Assembly (NCBI GenBank): GCA_051294375.1
Contig: CM119263.1
Span: 1,691,664 to 1,755,663, forward strand
Origin: Paraspadella gotoi
Lineage: Eukaryota; Chaetognatha
Reading direction: 5' to 3'
Length of the DNA: 64,000 nucleotides
The notes beneath the pieces were generated by a model. The model saw only the letters and a list, made by a program, of their open reading frames with translations. It had not been told where the DNA came from and did not search any database. Shown here piece by piece: positions 1 to 9,792 of this stretch. The position numbers were made by a program, and so were the translations under genes. Numbering within the stretch: position 1 is the stretch's first letter; each line of letters begins with the position of its first letter.

Positions 1-260
1 TTCCGTTTCTTTCTTCCTTTCCCCTCAATCTCCTTCCTTTCCTCATCTTCCTTTCCTTTCCTTTTCCCTTTCCTTTCCTTTCCTTTCCTTCCTTTCTTTT
101 CCTTTTCTTTTCCTTTCCTATCCTTTCTTTCCTTTCCTGCCGAACTTTGCATTGCTCTTTACCTTCTATGCCTTATCTCTCTCTATTTGCTTTCCACCGA
201 ACTGAGTTTTCGGTTTTAGAATTTTAACCGAGAATTGGAAAAACCATTACTTCGGAAACA
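1..260. repeat. C/T-rich low-complexity tract, then AT-rich unique DNA
   Basis: The first 130 bases are imperfect pyrimidine repeats of the CTTTC/CCTTT kind. The rest is unremarkable, and I see no gene. Confidence 0.8.
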
Positions 261-330
261 GAGTCGTGCATGCGAATCGGGCGTGCGAATCGTGCGTGCG
301 AATTTCGGCGTCGCATGTCAACCAAATTTA
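261..330. repeat. Short GCGTGCGAATC tandem repeat
   Basis: Three to four imperfect copies of a roughly 11-bp unit containing GCGTGCG lie in a CpG-rich patch. The same GCGTGCG core returns near 838-905, so the two patches may be related. No coding signal was found. Confidence 0.55.
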
Positions 331-570
331 AAGTCGCACGTAGACAAAAAGTTATCGTCTTTTTTTTAAAACAAACGTTCGCCAAAGATGAAAATTATAA
401 ATATTTGTTACTACCTTTTATTTTACTTAAGATCTACAACAATATTAAAGCTAAAAATAACAAATTTTACCCCGAGTCCCCGGTCACTCGTTCATTTACA
501 CGAAAGCGTTTCATACGTAAGTAACACGCGACTTGGGAAAATCATACATTAACCATCGCTGCTGGGGATG

Positions 571-693
<123 letters not shown>

Positions 694-824
694 GGTCGAG
701 TTTCACAAATGGAACATTTATTCATAAGTCAAACACAGGCTTTCCTCTCTTCCTCCGCCGTCGGTATAAATCCCGCATTAAATGCTGAATCACATTCGGG
801 CGACGACTGAGCGTTTGAGCGCGC

Positions 825-915
825 GTCGTCGCATTGGGGCGTGCGATCTCAGACTGGTGCGTGCGGATCTTCGCATTGGCGCGTGCGCACTCCGATTGGT
901 ACGTGCTGATTATTG
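825..915. repeat. Imperfect 20-25 bp repeat with ATTGG and GCGTGCG cores
   Basis: The segment reads as three to four diverged units, each with ATTGG or CTGGT followed by GCGTGCG or ACGTGC. ATTGG is the reverse of CCAAT, so this could be regulatory, but the repeat alone explains the pattern. From 916 to 1627 I see nothing else of note. Confidence 0.45.
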
Positions 916-1627
916 CCTTGCTGGGAGAATTTTCCGTTCATTTGTCTTTGGATCGAATGAAATTGTAGACTTCAGTTACTTATATTTTGCACCTCTAGTG
1001 TATATTGACCATCGCACCTCGGATATGCGCTTGACCCATAAACCACGGACCGTCGCACAACCGAACCGCGATCCACGGACCCATCGGACCATCGTCCCAT
1101 GACCCCAACCCAACGCCGCCCCATGGGCAAAGAGACGCTGTTTTCATCGATTTTTTACTAATGACGAAAAATATCGTTGACCTTCGGTTCGCTGAACTTG
1201 AAAGAGGAAGAAGAGGAAAGGGGGGCGTCGATTGGATCAGAGATGAAGTGAGAGGGAAAAGGAAAAAAAATTAGTGAAGATAGAGAACGAATTTGGGAAG
1301 CTAAATCTTAATTGTAGTTTAGAAAAAGTATCGGAAAAAAGTAAAATAATTCATTTAAAAAAACGAAATCAAAAGATCTGAGAAATTAAATAAACTGCTA
1401 CAATATGCAAATGAGATTGAAGAGGTCAAACTCATTTAAGATAAAAGTTATTCTGCTACAAAGCTCTTTCCTATCATTTTCGCAGAGGAAAAAAAAAAAG
1501 ATTCTCAGGATCATGAAAAGGGAAAAGCGGCGATTTGGCAATTTGGGTCAAGGATTTACTTTTATCCCATTTCAAGGGAAACAACCGAAAAATATGGAAG
1601 AAAAAAGATGAAAAAAGAGAGAGAGAG

Positions 1628-2458
1628 NNNNNNNNNNNNNNNNNNNNNNNNNNNNNNNNNNNNNNNNNNNNNNNNNNNNNNNNNNNNNNNNNNNNNNNNN
1701 NNNNNNNNNNNNNNNNNNNNNNNNNNNNNNNNNNNNNNNNNNNNNNNNNNNNNNNNNNNNNNNNNNNNNNNNNNNNNNNNNNNNNNNNNNNNNNNNNNNN
1801 NNNNNNNNNNNNNNNNNNNNNNNNNNNNNNNNNNNNNNNNNNNNNNNNNNNNNNNNNNNNNNNNNNNNNNNAAAGAGAGATAGAAAGAGAGATAGACAGA
1901 TAGAGAGAGAGCAATAGGAGAAAAAATACGAATGAGAAAGTGAAAAAAAACACCGAAAGAGACAAAATATGAGAGAGAAAAAAAAGGAAAAAAAAAGAAG
2001 GGAGAGATAATGAAAAACAGAAAATAAAACCGAGAAAAGCAGGAGAGAGGAAAAGCAAAGAATCTGATTAAGGTCAAAGGTCAAATCTTCATCTCAAGGT
2101 CGAAAATTTCCGTCTCAAGGATGAGATCTTCGCCATCACGTGACCGGTTGTGAACTCTGACCCCGTTGACCTTTTTCGCTCTCNNNNNNNNNNNNNNNNN
2201 NNNNNNNNNNNNNNNNNNNNNNNNNNNNNNNNNNNNNNNNNNNNNNNNNNNNNNNNNNNNNNNNNNNNNNNNNNNNNNNNNNNNNNNNNNNNNNNNNNNN
2301 NNNNNNNNNNNNNNNNNNNNNNNNNNNNNNNNNNNNNNNNNNNNNNNNNNNNNNNNNNNNNNNNNNNNNNNNNNNNNNNNNNNNNNNNNNNNNNNNNNNN
2401 NNNNNNNNNNNNNNNNNNNNNNNNNNNNNNNNNNNNNNNNNNNNNNNNNNNNNNNNNN
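1628..2458. other. Two assembly gaps in GA-rich DNA
   Basis: Ns run from 1628 to 1871 and from 2184 to 2458, flanked by GA- and GAAA-rich sequence, so they probably cover unresolved microsatellites. The 312 bases between them hold an E-box-like ATCACGTGACC near 2134-2144 but no gene. Many long ORFs across these gaps consist of N and are not real. Confidence 0.9.
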
Positions 2459-2765
2459 AAGAAAGAAAGAAAGAAAAGGAAAGAACGAAATTGCAATTTG
2501 CCTTTTCATTTGTTTTGAATAGCAAAGTCTTTTGTTTGCGTTGGGATTTTTTTTTCTAACTCGACCGAATCCATTTGGCGACGATGGCGCCATAATTGCA
2601 ACGGCGCCTTTAATAAAGGATTAAAAAGGAAGGAAGAAGAGGAAGAGGAAAGAGAGAAAAAGGAAAGGAAGGAAAAAAGAAAAAAGGAGGAAAGTTATCC
2701 GTCGTTATGATTATGACTCACGTTGATTCATGGAATTGGTACCATTGACTNNNNNNNNNNNNNNN

Positions 2766-2800
<35 letters not shown>

Positions 2801-2888
2801 TTTTACTATAGACACGAGGACAGAGTAAACTTTGTCTCCAAATGCGACATTTTCAAGATATAAACGAAAGGTTTCCCACTGGCTAATG

Positions 2889-2889
<1 letters not shown>

Positions 2890-2928
<39 letters not shown>

Positions 2929-2952
2929 GGTCGTCGTCGTCGTCGTCGTCGT
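2890..2952. repeat. (CGT)n trinucleotide repeat
   Basis: About 60 bp of CGT/GTC repeats with one interruption. The minus-strand poly-Asp ORF through it is a repeat shadow. A 15-N gap (2751-2765) and a CT run lie just upstream. Confidence 0.95.
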
Positions 2953-3109
2953 TTGTTTGGATGAGACGGCAATTAGCGGAAGTGACGTGAGCGTCTAAGT
3001 GACGTTCGGCGTGCACGCACACACGTAAACTCCCTGTGTGGTTAAATTTAATTTTTAAAGTTTAAATAAGAAGTAAAGATGATTTATGAATTATTTCAAC
3101 CTTCATAAC

Positions 3110-3310
3110 CTAATTTTTTTTCTTTTCTTTCCTTTCCTTTCCTTTCCTTTCCTTTCCTTTCCTTTTCTTTTCTTTTCTTTTCTTTTCTTTTCTTTTCTTT
3201 CTTTTCTTTTCTTTCTTTTCTTTTCTTTTCTTTTCTTTTCTTTTCTTTTCTTTTCTTTTCTTTTCTTTTCTTTTCTTTTCTTTTCTTTTTTTTCTTTTTC
3301 TTCTTTTATC
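3110..3310. repeat. (CCTTT/TTTTC)n pentanucleotide satellite
   Basis: About 200 bp of TTTTC and CCTTT pentamers. A second CT-rich run follows at 3374-3485. Confidence 0.97.
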
Positions 3311-3508
3311 TAATCTTCTTCAATTTGCCTTCGAGTCACCACGTGATCTCTTTTCCCGCGCAAGCCTCGTTTATCTCTCTCTCTCTTTCTCTCTCTCTCT
3401 TCTCTCTCTCTCTCTTCTCTCTTCTCTCTTCTCTCTCTCTCTCTCTCTCTCTCATCTTCTCCTTTTCCCTCTCTCTCTCTCTCTCCTCGGCGGACAACTG
3501 CTCTTTTT

Positions 3509-3567
3509 GCTGTTTCCTTGGCAACGCGCAACGACCTCGTCTCCCTTAGCAACGCGTCTTAGCAACG
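3509..3567 (+). promoter_or_regulatory. Cluster of RFX X-box-like sites
   Basis: GTTTCCTTGGCAAC at about 3518-3531 fits the 14-bp X-box pattern GTNNCC-NN-GGNAAC bound by RFX factors. Two more AGCAACG half-sites follow within 40 bp. In animals such clusters often mark promoters of ciliary genes. No adjacent gene is visible, so the function is inferred. Confidence 0.4.
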
Positions 3568-4271
3568 GAACTCGGATCACGCGGTGGACCGTGACGATGA
3601 TTTTCAACGCGATTTCTTCTCTCGATTCTGAGAGTCGAGCGTCTTGCAGAACTTTTCATTGCATTGCAGACACCAATGGGCTCTAGTCAGACTTTTCCTA
3701 ACTTTTTCGTCGTCGGATCGCACGATTATAATAACAAAAATGACTTCTTAACTATGTTGGATAATAATTATAATAAATATCTAAACATGAATCTTGTCTT
3801 TTAAGACGAATCATCATCTTCATCGTCATCGTTTCTCTTCTCTCTTCGTTGTTGTTGTTGTCATTGCGTCGAATTACCGGGAATTCAGAAATGCGTGGGA
3901 GGCGTCATTCGCCGCGAGGAACGATGTTGTTGTCAATTACGGTGAGAATCGTCGTCGTCGTCGTCGTCGTTGTCGTCGTCGTTGTCATCGCCTCAAAGAT
4001 CGTCCCCAGGAGACGTGACACGATTCTTCCTCTTACTTCTTTCCTTTCATTTTCATCATTCGATTCTCGACTCTCGTTCGCCCGTTTACTTTGACCCTCA
4101 ATATTTTCCAATTAATCTTTTTAATTTCCACCTTTTATTTTGACCAATCTACTGATTTTTTCCCTCTCAGCGCTCACCTCTGCCTCTCATCTTCTTGTTC
4201 CCCATTTCAGTCCATCCTCTCCCTCTTCCCATTTAGGTCCTCATTATCTCTATCTCTCTCTCTGATGAGAT

Positions 4272-4303
<32 letters not shown>

Positions 4304-4500
4304 AAGAGAGAGAGAGGAGAGANNNNNNNNNNNNNNNNNNNNNNNNNNNNNNNNNNNNNNNNNNNNNNNNNNNNNNNNNNNNNNNNNNNNNNNNNNNNNN
4401 NNNNNNNNNNNNNNNNNNNNNNNNNNNNNNNNNNNNNNNNNNNNNNNNNNNNNNNNNNNNNNNNNNNNNNNNNNNNNNNNNNNNNNNNNGCTCTTTTTCA
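3568..4500. other. No gene seen; trinucleotide repeat and gap
   Basis: The stretch holds a (CGT)n tract near 3948-3990, GA and CT runs near 4240-4322, and an N gap at 4323-4489. No splice-bounded coding segment could be supported. Confidence 0.6.
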
Positions 4501-4689
4501 CTTCCGTGAGGTAGGGTTCGGGAGAGATTGGTGAAAGGGTGGGGGAAGTAAGGATTTCAAATTGTGAGAGGGTGAGGTAATGAGTCCAAATGGGTGAGTC
4601 GCTTGGTCGTCCGGTTGTTTATCCAGATTGCGCCGCGTTTTACGAACCGGGAGAAAAGCGCGGGGAGTCGAAAGGGTCCAACGGCTTGG

Positions 4690-5420
4690 GGTCATGAGAG
4701 GCAAGTTTGGAGGGAGGCGATTGGAGTCACTGGATTGAGAGAAAAGGAATAGTAGAAGGTCACAGGAGTGGGTGAGAACGACTGGAGGCCTCTGGAGGAG
4801 AGAAAGAAGTGATGGAAGGTCACAAGGTAGTGGGATGGAGAGCAATGGCTACGGGTCACTGGAGTGACAAAAGGATTGATGAAGGTCACAGGAGCTGGGT
4901 GGAGGCAGGCGATGGAGGTCAGCACTGGAGCATGAAGAAGAGTGATGAAGGTCACAGGAGTGGGTGGAGGAGCGATGGGAGGTCGACTGGAGTGAGACAC
5001 GAGATAGAATCATGGAAGGTCAGCAGGATGGGGGAGGAGCGCTATGGAGGTTTAACCTGATGAGAGAAAGAGCTGAAGGAAGGTCACGGGGAAGTGGGTC
5101 GAAGGAAAACACTAGGAGGTCTACTTCGGAGGTGGGAGAGAAAAGAACTGATGAAGGGTCACAGGAATGGGGTGGGGAAGGAGCGGATGGTGAGGGTGAC
5201 TGGGAGCTGAGGACAGAAAAGATTAGAGTGAAGGGTTCACAGGGAGGTGGTGGCAGAGCGCGAAGGAGTAACTGGAGTGACGAGAAAGGATGAATGAATG
5301 GTCAACCAGGAGTGCGCTGAAGAAAACAAGTGAGGTCAGCTGGAGTGAGAGGAGAAGAAATGATGCAACGGTCACAGGAGTGGGTTGGAGGGAACGAATG
5401 GAGTATCAAAGTGGACGGAG
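4690..5420. repeat. Diverged tandem array of a ~66-bp unit with AGGTCA
   Basis: Roughly ten to eleven degenerate copies run in tandem. Each begins with GAAGGTCACAGGAGTGGG and carries TGGAGTGAGAGAA later in the unit. Unit length varies from about 60 to 75 bp by small indels. AGGTCA is a nuclear-receptor half-site, but repetition of the unit is the simpler explanation. ORFs across it (for example 4809-5060) are repeat artefacts. Confidence 0.85.
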
Positions 5421-6375
5421 AATTGAATGATAAATAATGTGCCAAATTATCGATAGCATAAAGAATTGTTAGGTTGGGATGGAAGATTAAGGTCAGAGCA
5501 AATTCCTGCCATCTGGAGAAAATATCAGTAGGTAAGTCTTAAGAAAATGTCGAGTGAGTCAGATGTATAATGAGGTGAGGTTTCGGTCAATGATGTCGCA
5601 GAAAACGGGAAAAGGAGTCGGTTGAATTTGGATGCGATGATTTGGAGATTGTCATCGTGAAAATGTCACGGATGAATTGTGATAAACCGTGAAGGAAATG
5701 AATATGAAGAAAAGTCTGTGGAGTTAATAGTTTTTGCTGTTGTTGTTGTGGATTTGGTGGTGAAATAAAAAAAAAACACCTGATGAAAAAAATAGGCAGG
5801 CAACAATCGAGCAAGAGGTTAGGCAGTTGCAGTCTGATTCCAAAGACACTGAAGAAAAGGGAAATGGGGAGAAGAAGGAGGAAGAGGAGGAAGAGGAAGA
5901 GGAGGAGGAGGAGAAGCTTGGCGAAAACTGAAGAAAACATCGGCGAAAAAAGGAATTGGGTAAACGAGAAAGTAATTAAGATCCTTAGGACTTCAGGTGA
6001 TCCCATTGGATAATGAGCCTTCATTATCAAAACAGAATTCCGCCCTTAGGAGATTCTCATTAGGGTTACATTAGGACAAGCTTTTGAGTATGAAATGTAG
6101 CTATCAATGTGGTACCGATGAGCATTAAATATTTTCGTTTACGCGTCGTCAAGGTTACGAAATTGCGAGTCCGTGCTTTTCAACTGAGTTTTGGGCGATA
6201 AAATTTACGCGATTAATAATAATATGTCTTTCAAATTAATTAAAATTAATTAAAATTTGGCGAAGCTGAACTCGGACGTCAACAACTCGAAAGTCTTGAC
6301 GTCGAACTCATTTCCGAAACAAAACAAAAAAAAAACCGGAATTAAAAAATAAAAATGGCAATTTTGGCGCCTTAA
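5421..6375. other. No gene seen
   Basis: AT-rich DNA with a GA-rich patch at 5840-5920. The minus-strand ORF 5587-6030 shows only low-complexity Leu/Phe/Pro runs. Confidence 0.5.
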
Positions 6376-6660
6376 TTAAAATTCGTGTCGCCGACAGAGC
6401 GACGACGGCGGCGCGGTCGCACGCCGACGCACTCCGCCGTCGACGCCGCCGAGCCGCTCAGTTTTTCTCCCTCCATAAACCACAACGACGTCCATTAAAA
6501 TCTCCAAATTTTCCTCGTTTTTGTGAAGGAAGCGAATTTTTCGGGGTTTCGTCGTTTCGGCGGCGGCGGCAGCGGCAGCGGCAGCGGTGGCGGCGGCAGC
6601 GGTGGGCGAAAAACGCCGAATAGTTCCGCTAAAGCGGCGCCATGGTTCGGCTAAAACGCT
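6376..6660. other. CpG-rich island with (GGC/AGC)n
   Basis: GC- and CpG-dense DNA contrasts with AT-rich flanks. A GGC/AGC repeat at 6560-6605 gives a poly-Ala minus-strand ORF (6376-6708). It could be a 5' exon or promoter island, but no family is recognisable. A (GAC)n tract follows at 6758-6796. Confidence 0.4.
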
Positions 6661-6757
6661 GCCAAAGTGAAACGAAAATTTAGAAACTTCAATTTCGGCA
6701 AACGTCAATTGTTATGTCCTCACCCATTCGAGGAAAAGAGGGGCTTGACGAGTGGGA

Positions 6758-6798
<41 letters not shown>

Positions 6799-7033
6799 CA
6801 ACAGCCAACGGAAAATTCCGGGAAATCTTTTCAATCGAAGTTTTTATGACTTCATTAAATGAGGGAAGGATTTTAGGAAGAGAGAGGAAGAGAAAAAAAA
6901 GGTAATGAAAAGAAGAAAAAAAAAAAGAAAACGATGACGAAGACGACGACGATGATGACGACGAAGACAACGACGACAACGACGCATTTTTCATCTCAAC
7001 GAATCGGTTTTTATTCCCCAAAGTAAACTAATT

Positions 7034-7837
7034 TTATTTCGCGCGACTTTTTTTTTCATTCGACTTTTCGCGTGGGCGGTCCGACGCCGGCGGAGGGGGA
7101 CGTTGAAGGGGTATTGCCTCAGGCTGTCGGGGATGTTGAAGGGGTTCCAAAGACCATTCGGGGTCAGACCGGGGTCTCGCTAGCCTGAGGGGAGTCAATA
7201 TGACAGCAGGAGGCGGTTGAGTAAGCAAAGAGGACGTTGGGAAATGTTAAAAATAGGCTATTTTATTATTTGATAACGATTTCTCTCTCTCTCTTACGTT
7301 ATCCTCTTCCGCTCTCACTATTATTATTATATTAGTCATAGTATTTAACTTTGGCCAAAATAAAGCAGATCAATTCTATTCTTCTGTATTATTATGTTTT
7401 ATAAAGAGAAGAACTTGTGCATATCAAAATTTCTGTCGGAAACAGAATGAAAAGACATTATGCTAGAGAGTCGGTAGTTACATGCAATGAGCAGACCGAT
7501 TGATCTGACCGACGGACTAGAGAGGGTGCAGAGGAGATATGAGAGAGAGGACGAGAAAGAGGAACGGAGAGGATGATAGATTGGAGTGGACGGAGAGAGA
7601 CTGAGAACGAGAACAGAATGATGAGAGAGACGGAGAAGAAGATTGACGGACATGTAGATGATGAGGGAGAGAGAGAGAGAGAAGAGAAGGAGAGAGAGAG
7701 AAGAGAGAGTGGTTGGCTGCAATTTATTGTAAGTTCGTCAGATTGAAACGATAAAGTCGGATTGAACAAAATCAGAGGCAAAACAGAAAAATTACGAAAT
7801 ATGAATTTGAGATTCTTTTCGAGAGAAGAGAAGGCAT

Positions 7838-7881
<44 letters not shown>

Positions 7882-7920
7882 CAGAGAGAGAGAGAGAAGA
7901 GAGGAGCTCGACGAAGACGA
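7034..7920. other. Unassigned DNA and GA-rich repeats
   Basis: A Pro-rich minus-strand ORF at 7034-7228 is intact but matches nothing I know. From 7500 to 7915 the sequence is GA-rich (AGAGAG) and ends at a 25-N spacer. Confidence 0.4.
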
Positions 7921-7922
7921 GC

Positions 7923-7947
7923 NNNNNNNNNNNNNNNNNNNNNNNNN
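7923..7947. other. 25-N contig join
   Basis: Exactly 25 Ns, the same size as four other spacers in this window, which suggests a fixed-length scaffold join and not a measured gap. Confidence 0.8.
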
Positions 7948-8039
7948 AATAATAATAATAACTTGATAATATAAATAAGAGATAATCGGGAAGAAATGCT
8001 ACGAGTCCTTGGGGAAATGATTTATGCCTTTGTCAATAA

Positions 8040-8255
8040 NNNNNNNNNNNNNNNNNNNNNNNNNNNNNNNNNNNNNNNNNNNNNNNNNNNNNNNNNNNNN
8101 NNNNNNNNNNNNNNNNNNNNNNNNNNNNNNNNNNNNNNNNNNNNNNNNNNNNNNNNNNNNNNNNNNNNNNNNNNNNNNNNNNNNNNNNNNNNNNNNNNNN
8201 NNNNNNNNNNNNNNNNNNNNNNNNNNNNNNNNNNNNNNNNNNNNNNNNNNNNNNN
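8040..8255. other. Assembly gap, 216 Ns
   Basis: The gap ends directly before the E-box/CCAAT cluster. A second gap runs from 8679 to 8780 inside a GA microsatellite. Confidence 0.95.
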
Positions 8256-8258
8256 TCG

Positions 8259-8345
8259 GGTGATCACGTGACCAGCAAGAGTCCAGCCAACTTTGTCAAC
8301 CAATCGGAGGTCGTGATTCACTCAGAGTTTTAGCCAATCAGATGT
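8259..8345. promoter_or_regulatory. Promoter-like E-box plus two CCAAT boxes
   Basis: TGATCACGTGACC (about 8261-8273) carries the palindromic E-box TCACGTGA. It is followed by ACCAATCGG (about 8298) and GCCAATCAG (about 8333). Closely spaced CCAAT boxes beside an E-box are typical of TATA-less animal promoters. The nearest gene is the Scm-like gene 1.1 kb downstream, but its visible exons are internal, so a link is only possible. Confidence 0.4.
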
Positions 8346-8779
8346 CACTCTTAAATTCCTCGTCCCGGTTCTCATCGCGTCGGCACAGTGGTCCAAAAGT
8401 CTAGAGATCAGCTGATCGGTAGAGGATGATGTTGATATTTGAAGGTTTAATTTGATTATTTAAAAATAAAACTAAATTGTAATTGTCAGGACACTTAGAC
8501 AGACGCTAATTATTTATAAAGGAAACTGTTACAATCTTCTGCCCAACAATATACACCGAACTTTTTTTCCCTCTTTTTCTTTTGGAGGAAAATCGATTTC
8601 AAGGTTCTTTTTTTTCTGTATGCAAATGAGATTATTGACATTCGAGTTGATCGATCGATCGCGAGAGAGAGGGAGAGANNNNNNNNNNNNNNNNNNNNNN
8701 NNNNNNNNNNNNNNNNNNNNNNNNNNNNNNNNNNNNNNNNNNNNNNNNNNNNNNNNNNNNNNNNNNNNNNNNNNNNNNN

Positions 8780-8780
8780 N

Positions 8781-8814
<34 letters not shown>

Positions 8815-9410
8815 TCTGCGGTCGATTGTTTGTTCTTCTTCTTCGGCAAGGGACGCAACGACCTCGGGTCATTGGTGGCCTTCATATCACAACTATCACT
8901 ATCACTACTATCTTCGCTCTTCTGACATTTCTCTTTCTCTTTGTCACCCTTGCTCCTGTACTTTTTTTATTATACAATATACATACCCCAAAAATAAATC
9001 TTTGATAAGAATTAAATTAGATTTAATCGACAAAAAGAAGGGAAGTTTGTCGAGCGTAGACTTCAAATCTCGATTATCCAGCCATAACGGATCATGTCCT
9101 ACTTATGAAGAAAGTAAAACTGATATAATATCAAATGATATAACATAAATAGATTTAAGATTTATTTAAAACATATCTAACTAAAATTGAGATTAACAAG
9201 TCATTTTTACAATGTTCATAATAATATTTTAAAAAAAACGGTTTTCGTCGTTCTGTCCAACTGTCCGGCTGTCCGGCTAATCCTTTTTTTTTCATTAAAG
9301 TTTTCCTTCCTCCTCTTCCTCATCCCTCCCCTCCTCCCCTTCCCTCTTCCCCTCCCCCTACTCCTCCCCCTTCTCCCCTCTTCCCCTCCCCCTTCCTTCC
9401 CCTCTCTCAG
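8780..9410. other. GA repeat, AT-rich DNA and pyrimidine tract before an exon
   Basis: A (GA)n run ends at about 8812. The AT-rich stretch 8940-9290 holds no gene. The C/T-rich tract 9300-9408 reads as the acceptor tract of the exon at 9411. Confidence 0.6.
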
Positions 9411-9646
9411 GCATTCCTCCCTACAAAGTCAACCGAATGTTGAAAGGACTTCCCCTTCACGCGGCGCCGCCTTCGGTGACGCCGCCCCACCACGGCGCCG
9501 CCATAATGCAGATGGCGCCATCCCCTCACCCCGGCGCCGCTTTGGTTTCCATGGCGACGCCGACGTCACCGTCGGGATCGTCGTTCGGCGCAGCGTCGCC
9601 GCACGGCAGCGCCGGTTCGTCAATCGGTCACACTTCGCCCGAACAG
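9411..9646 (+). CDS. SCM: Scm-like internal exon: Pro/Ala/Ser-rich linker
   Basis: Acceptor CCTCTCTCAG at 9401-9410 and donor GT at 9647. The exon starts two bases into a codon and ends in phase 0. It encodes IPPYKVNRMLKGLPLH and then a His/Pro/Ser linker rich in GAA and SPHG. No domain is recognised here. Confidence 0.75.
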
Positions 9647-9657
9647 GTAGATATTTA

Positions 9658-9704
<47 letters not shown>

Positions 9705-9715
9705 GTATCTGTCTG

Positions 9716-9792
<77 letters not shown>

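Noticed and set aside
5587-6030. 147-aa minus-strand ORF
   Set aside because: Leu/Phe/Ser/Pro-rich from purine repeats; no motif and no splice context.
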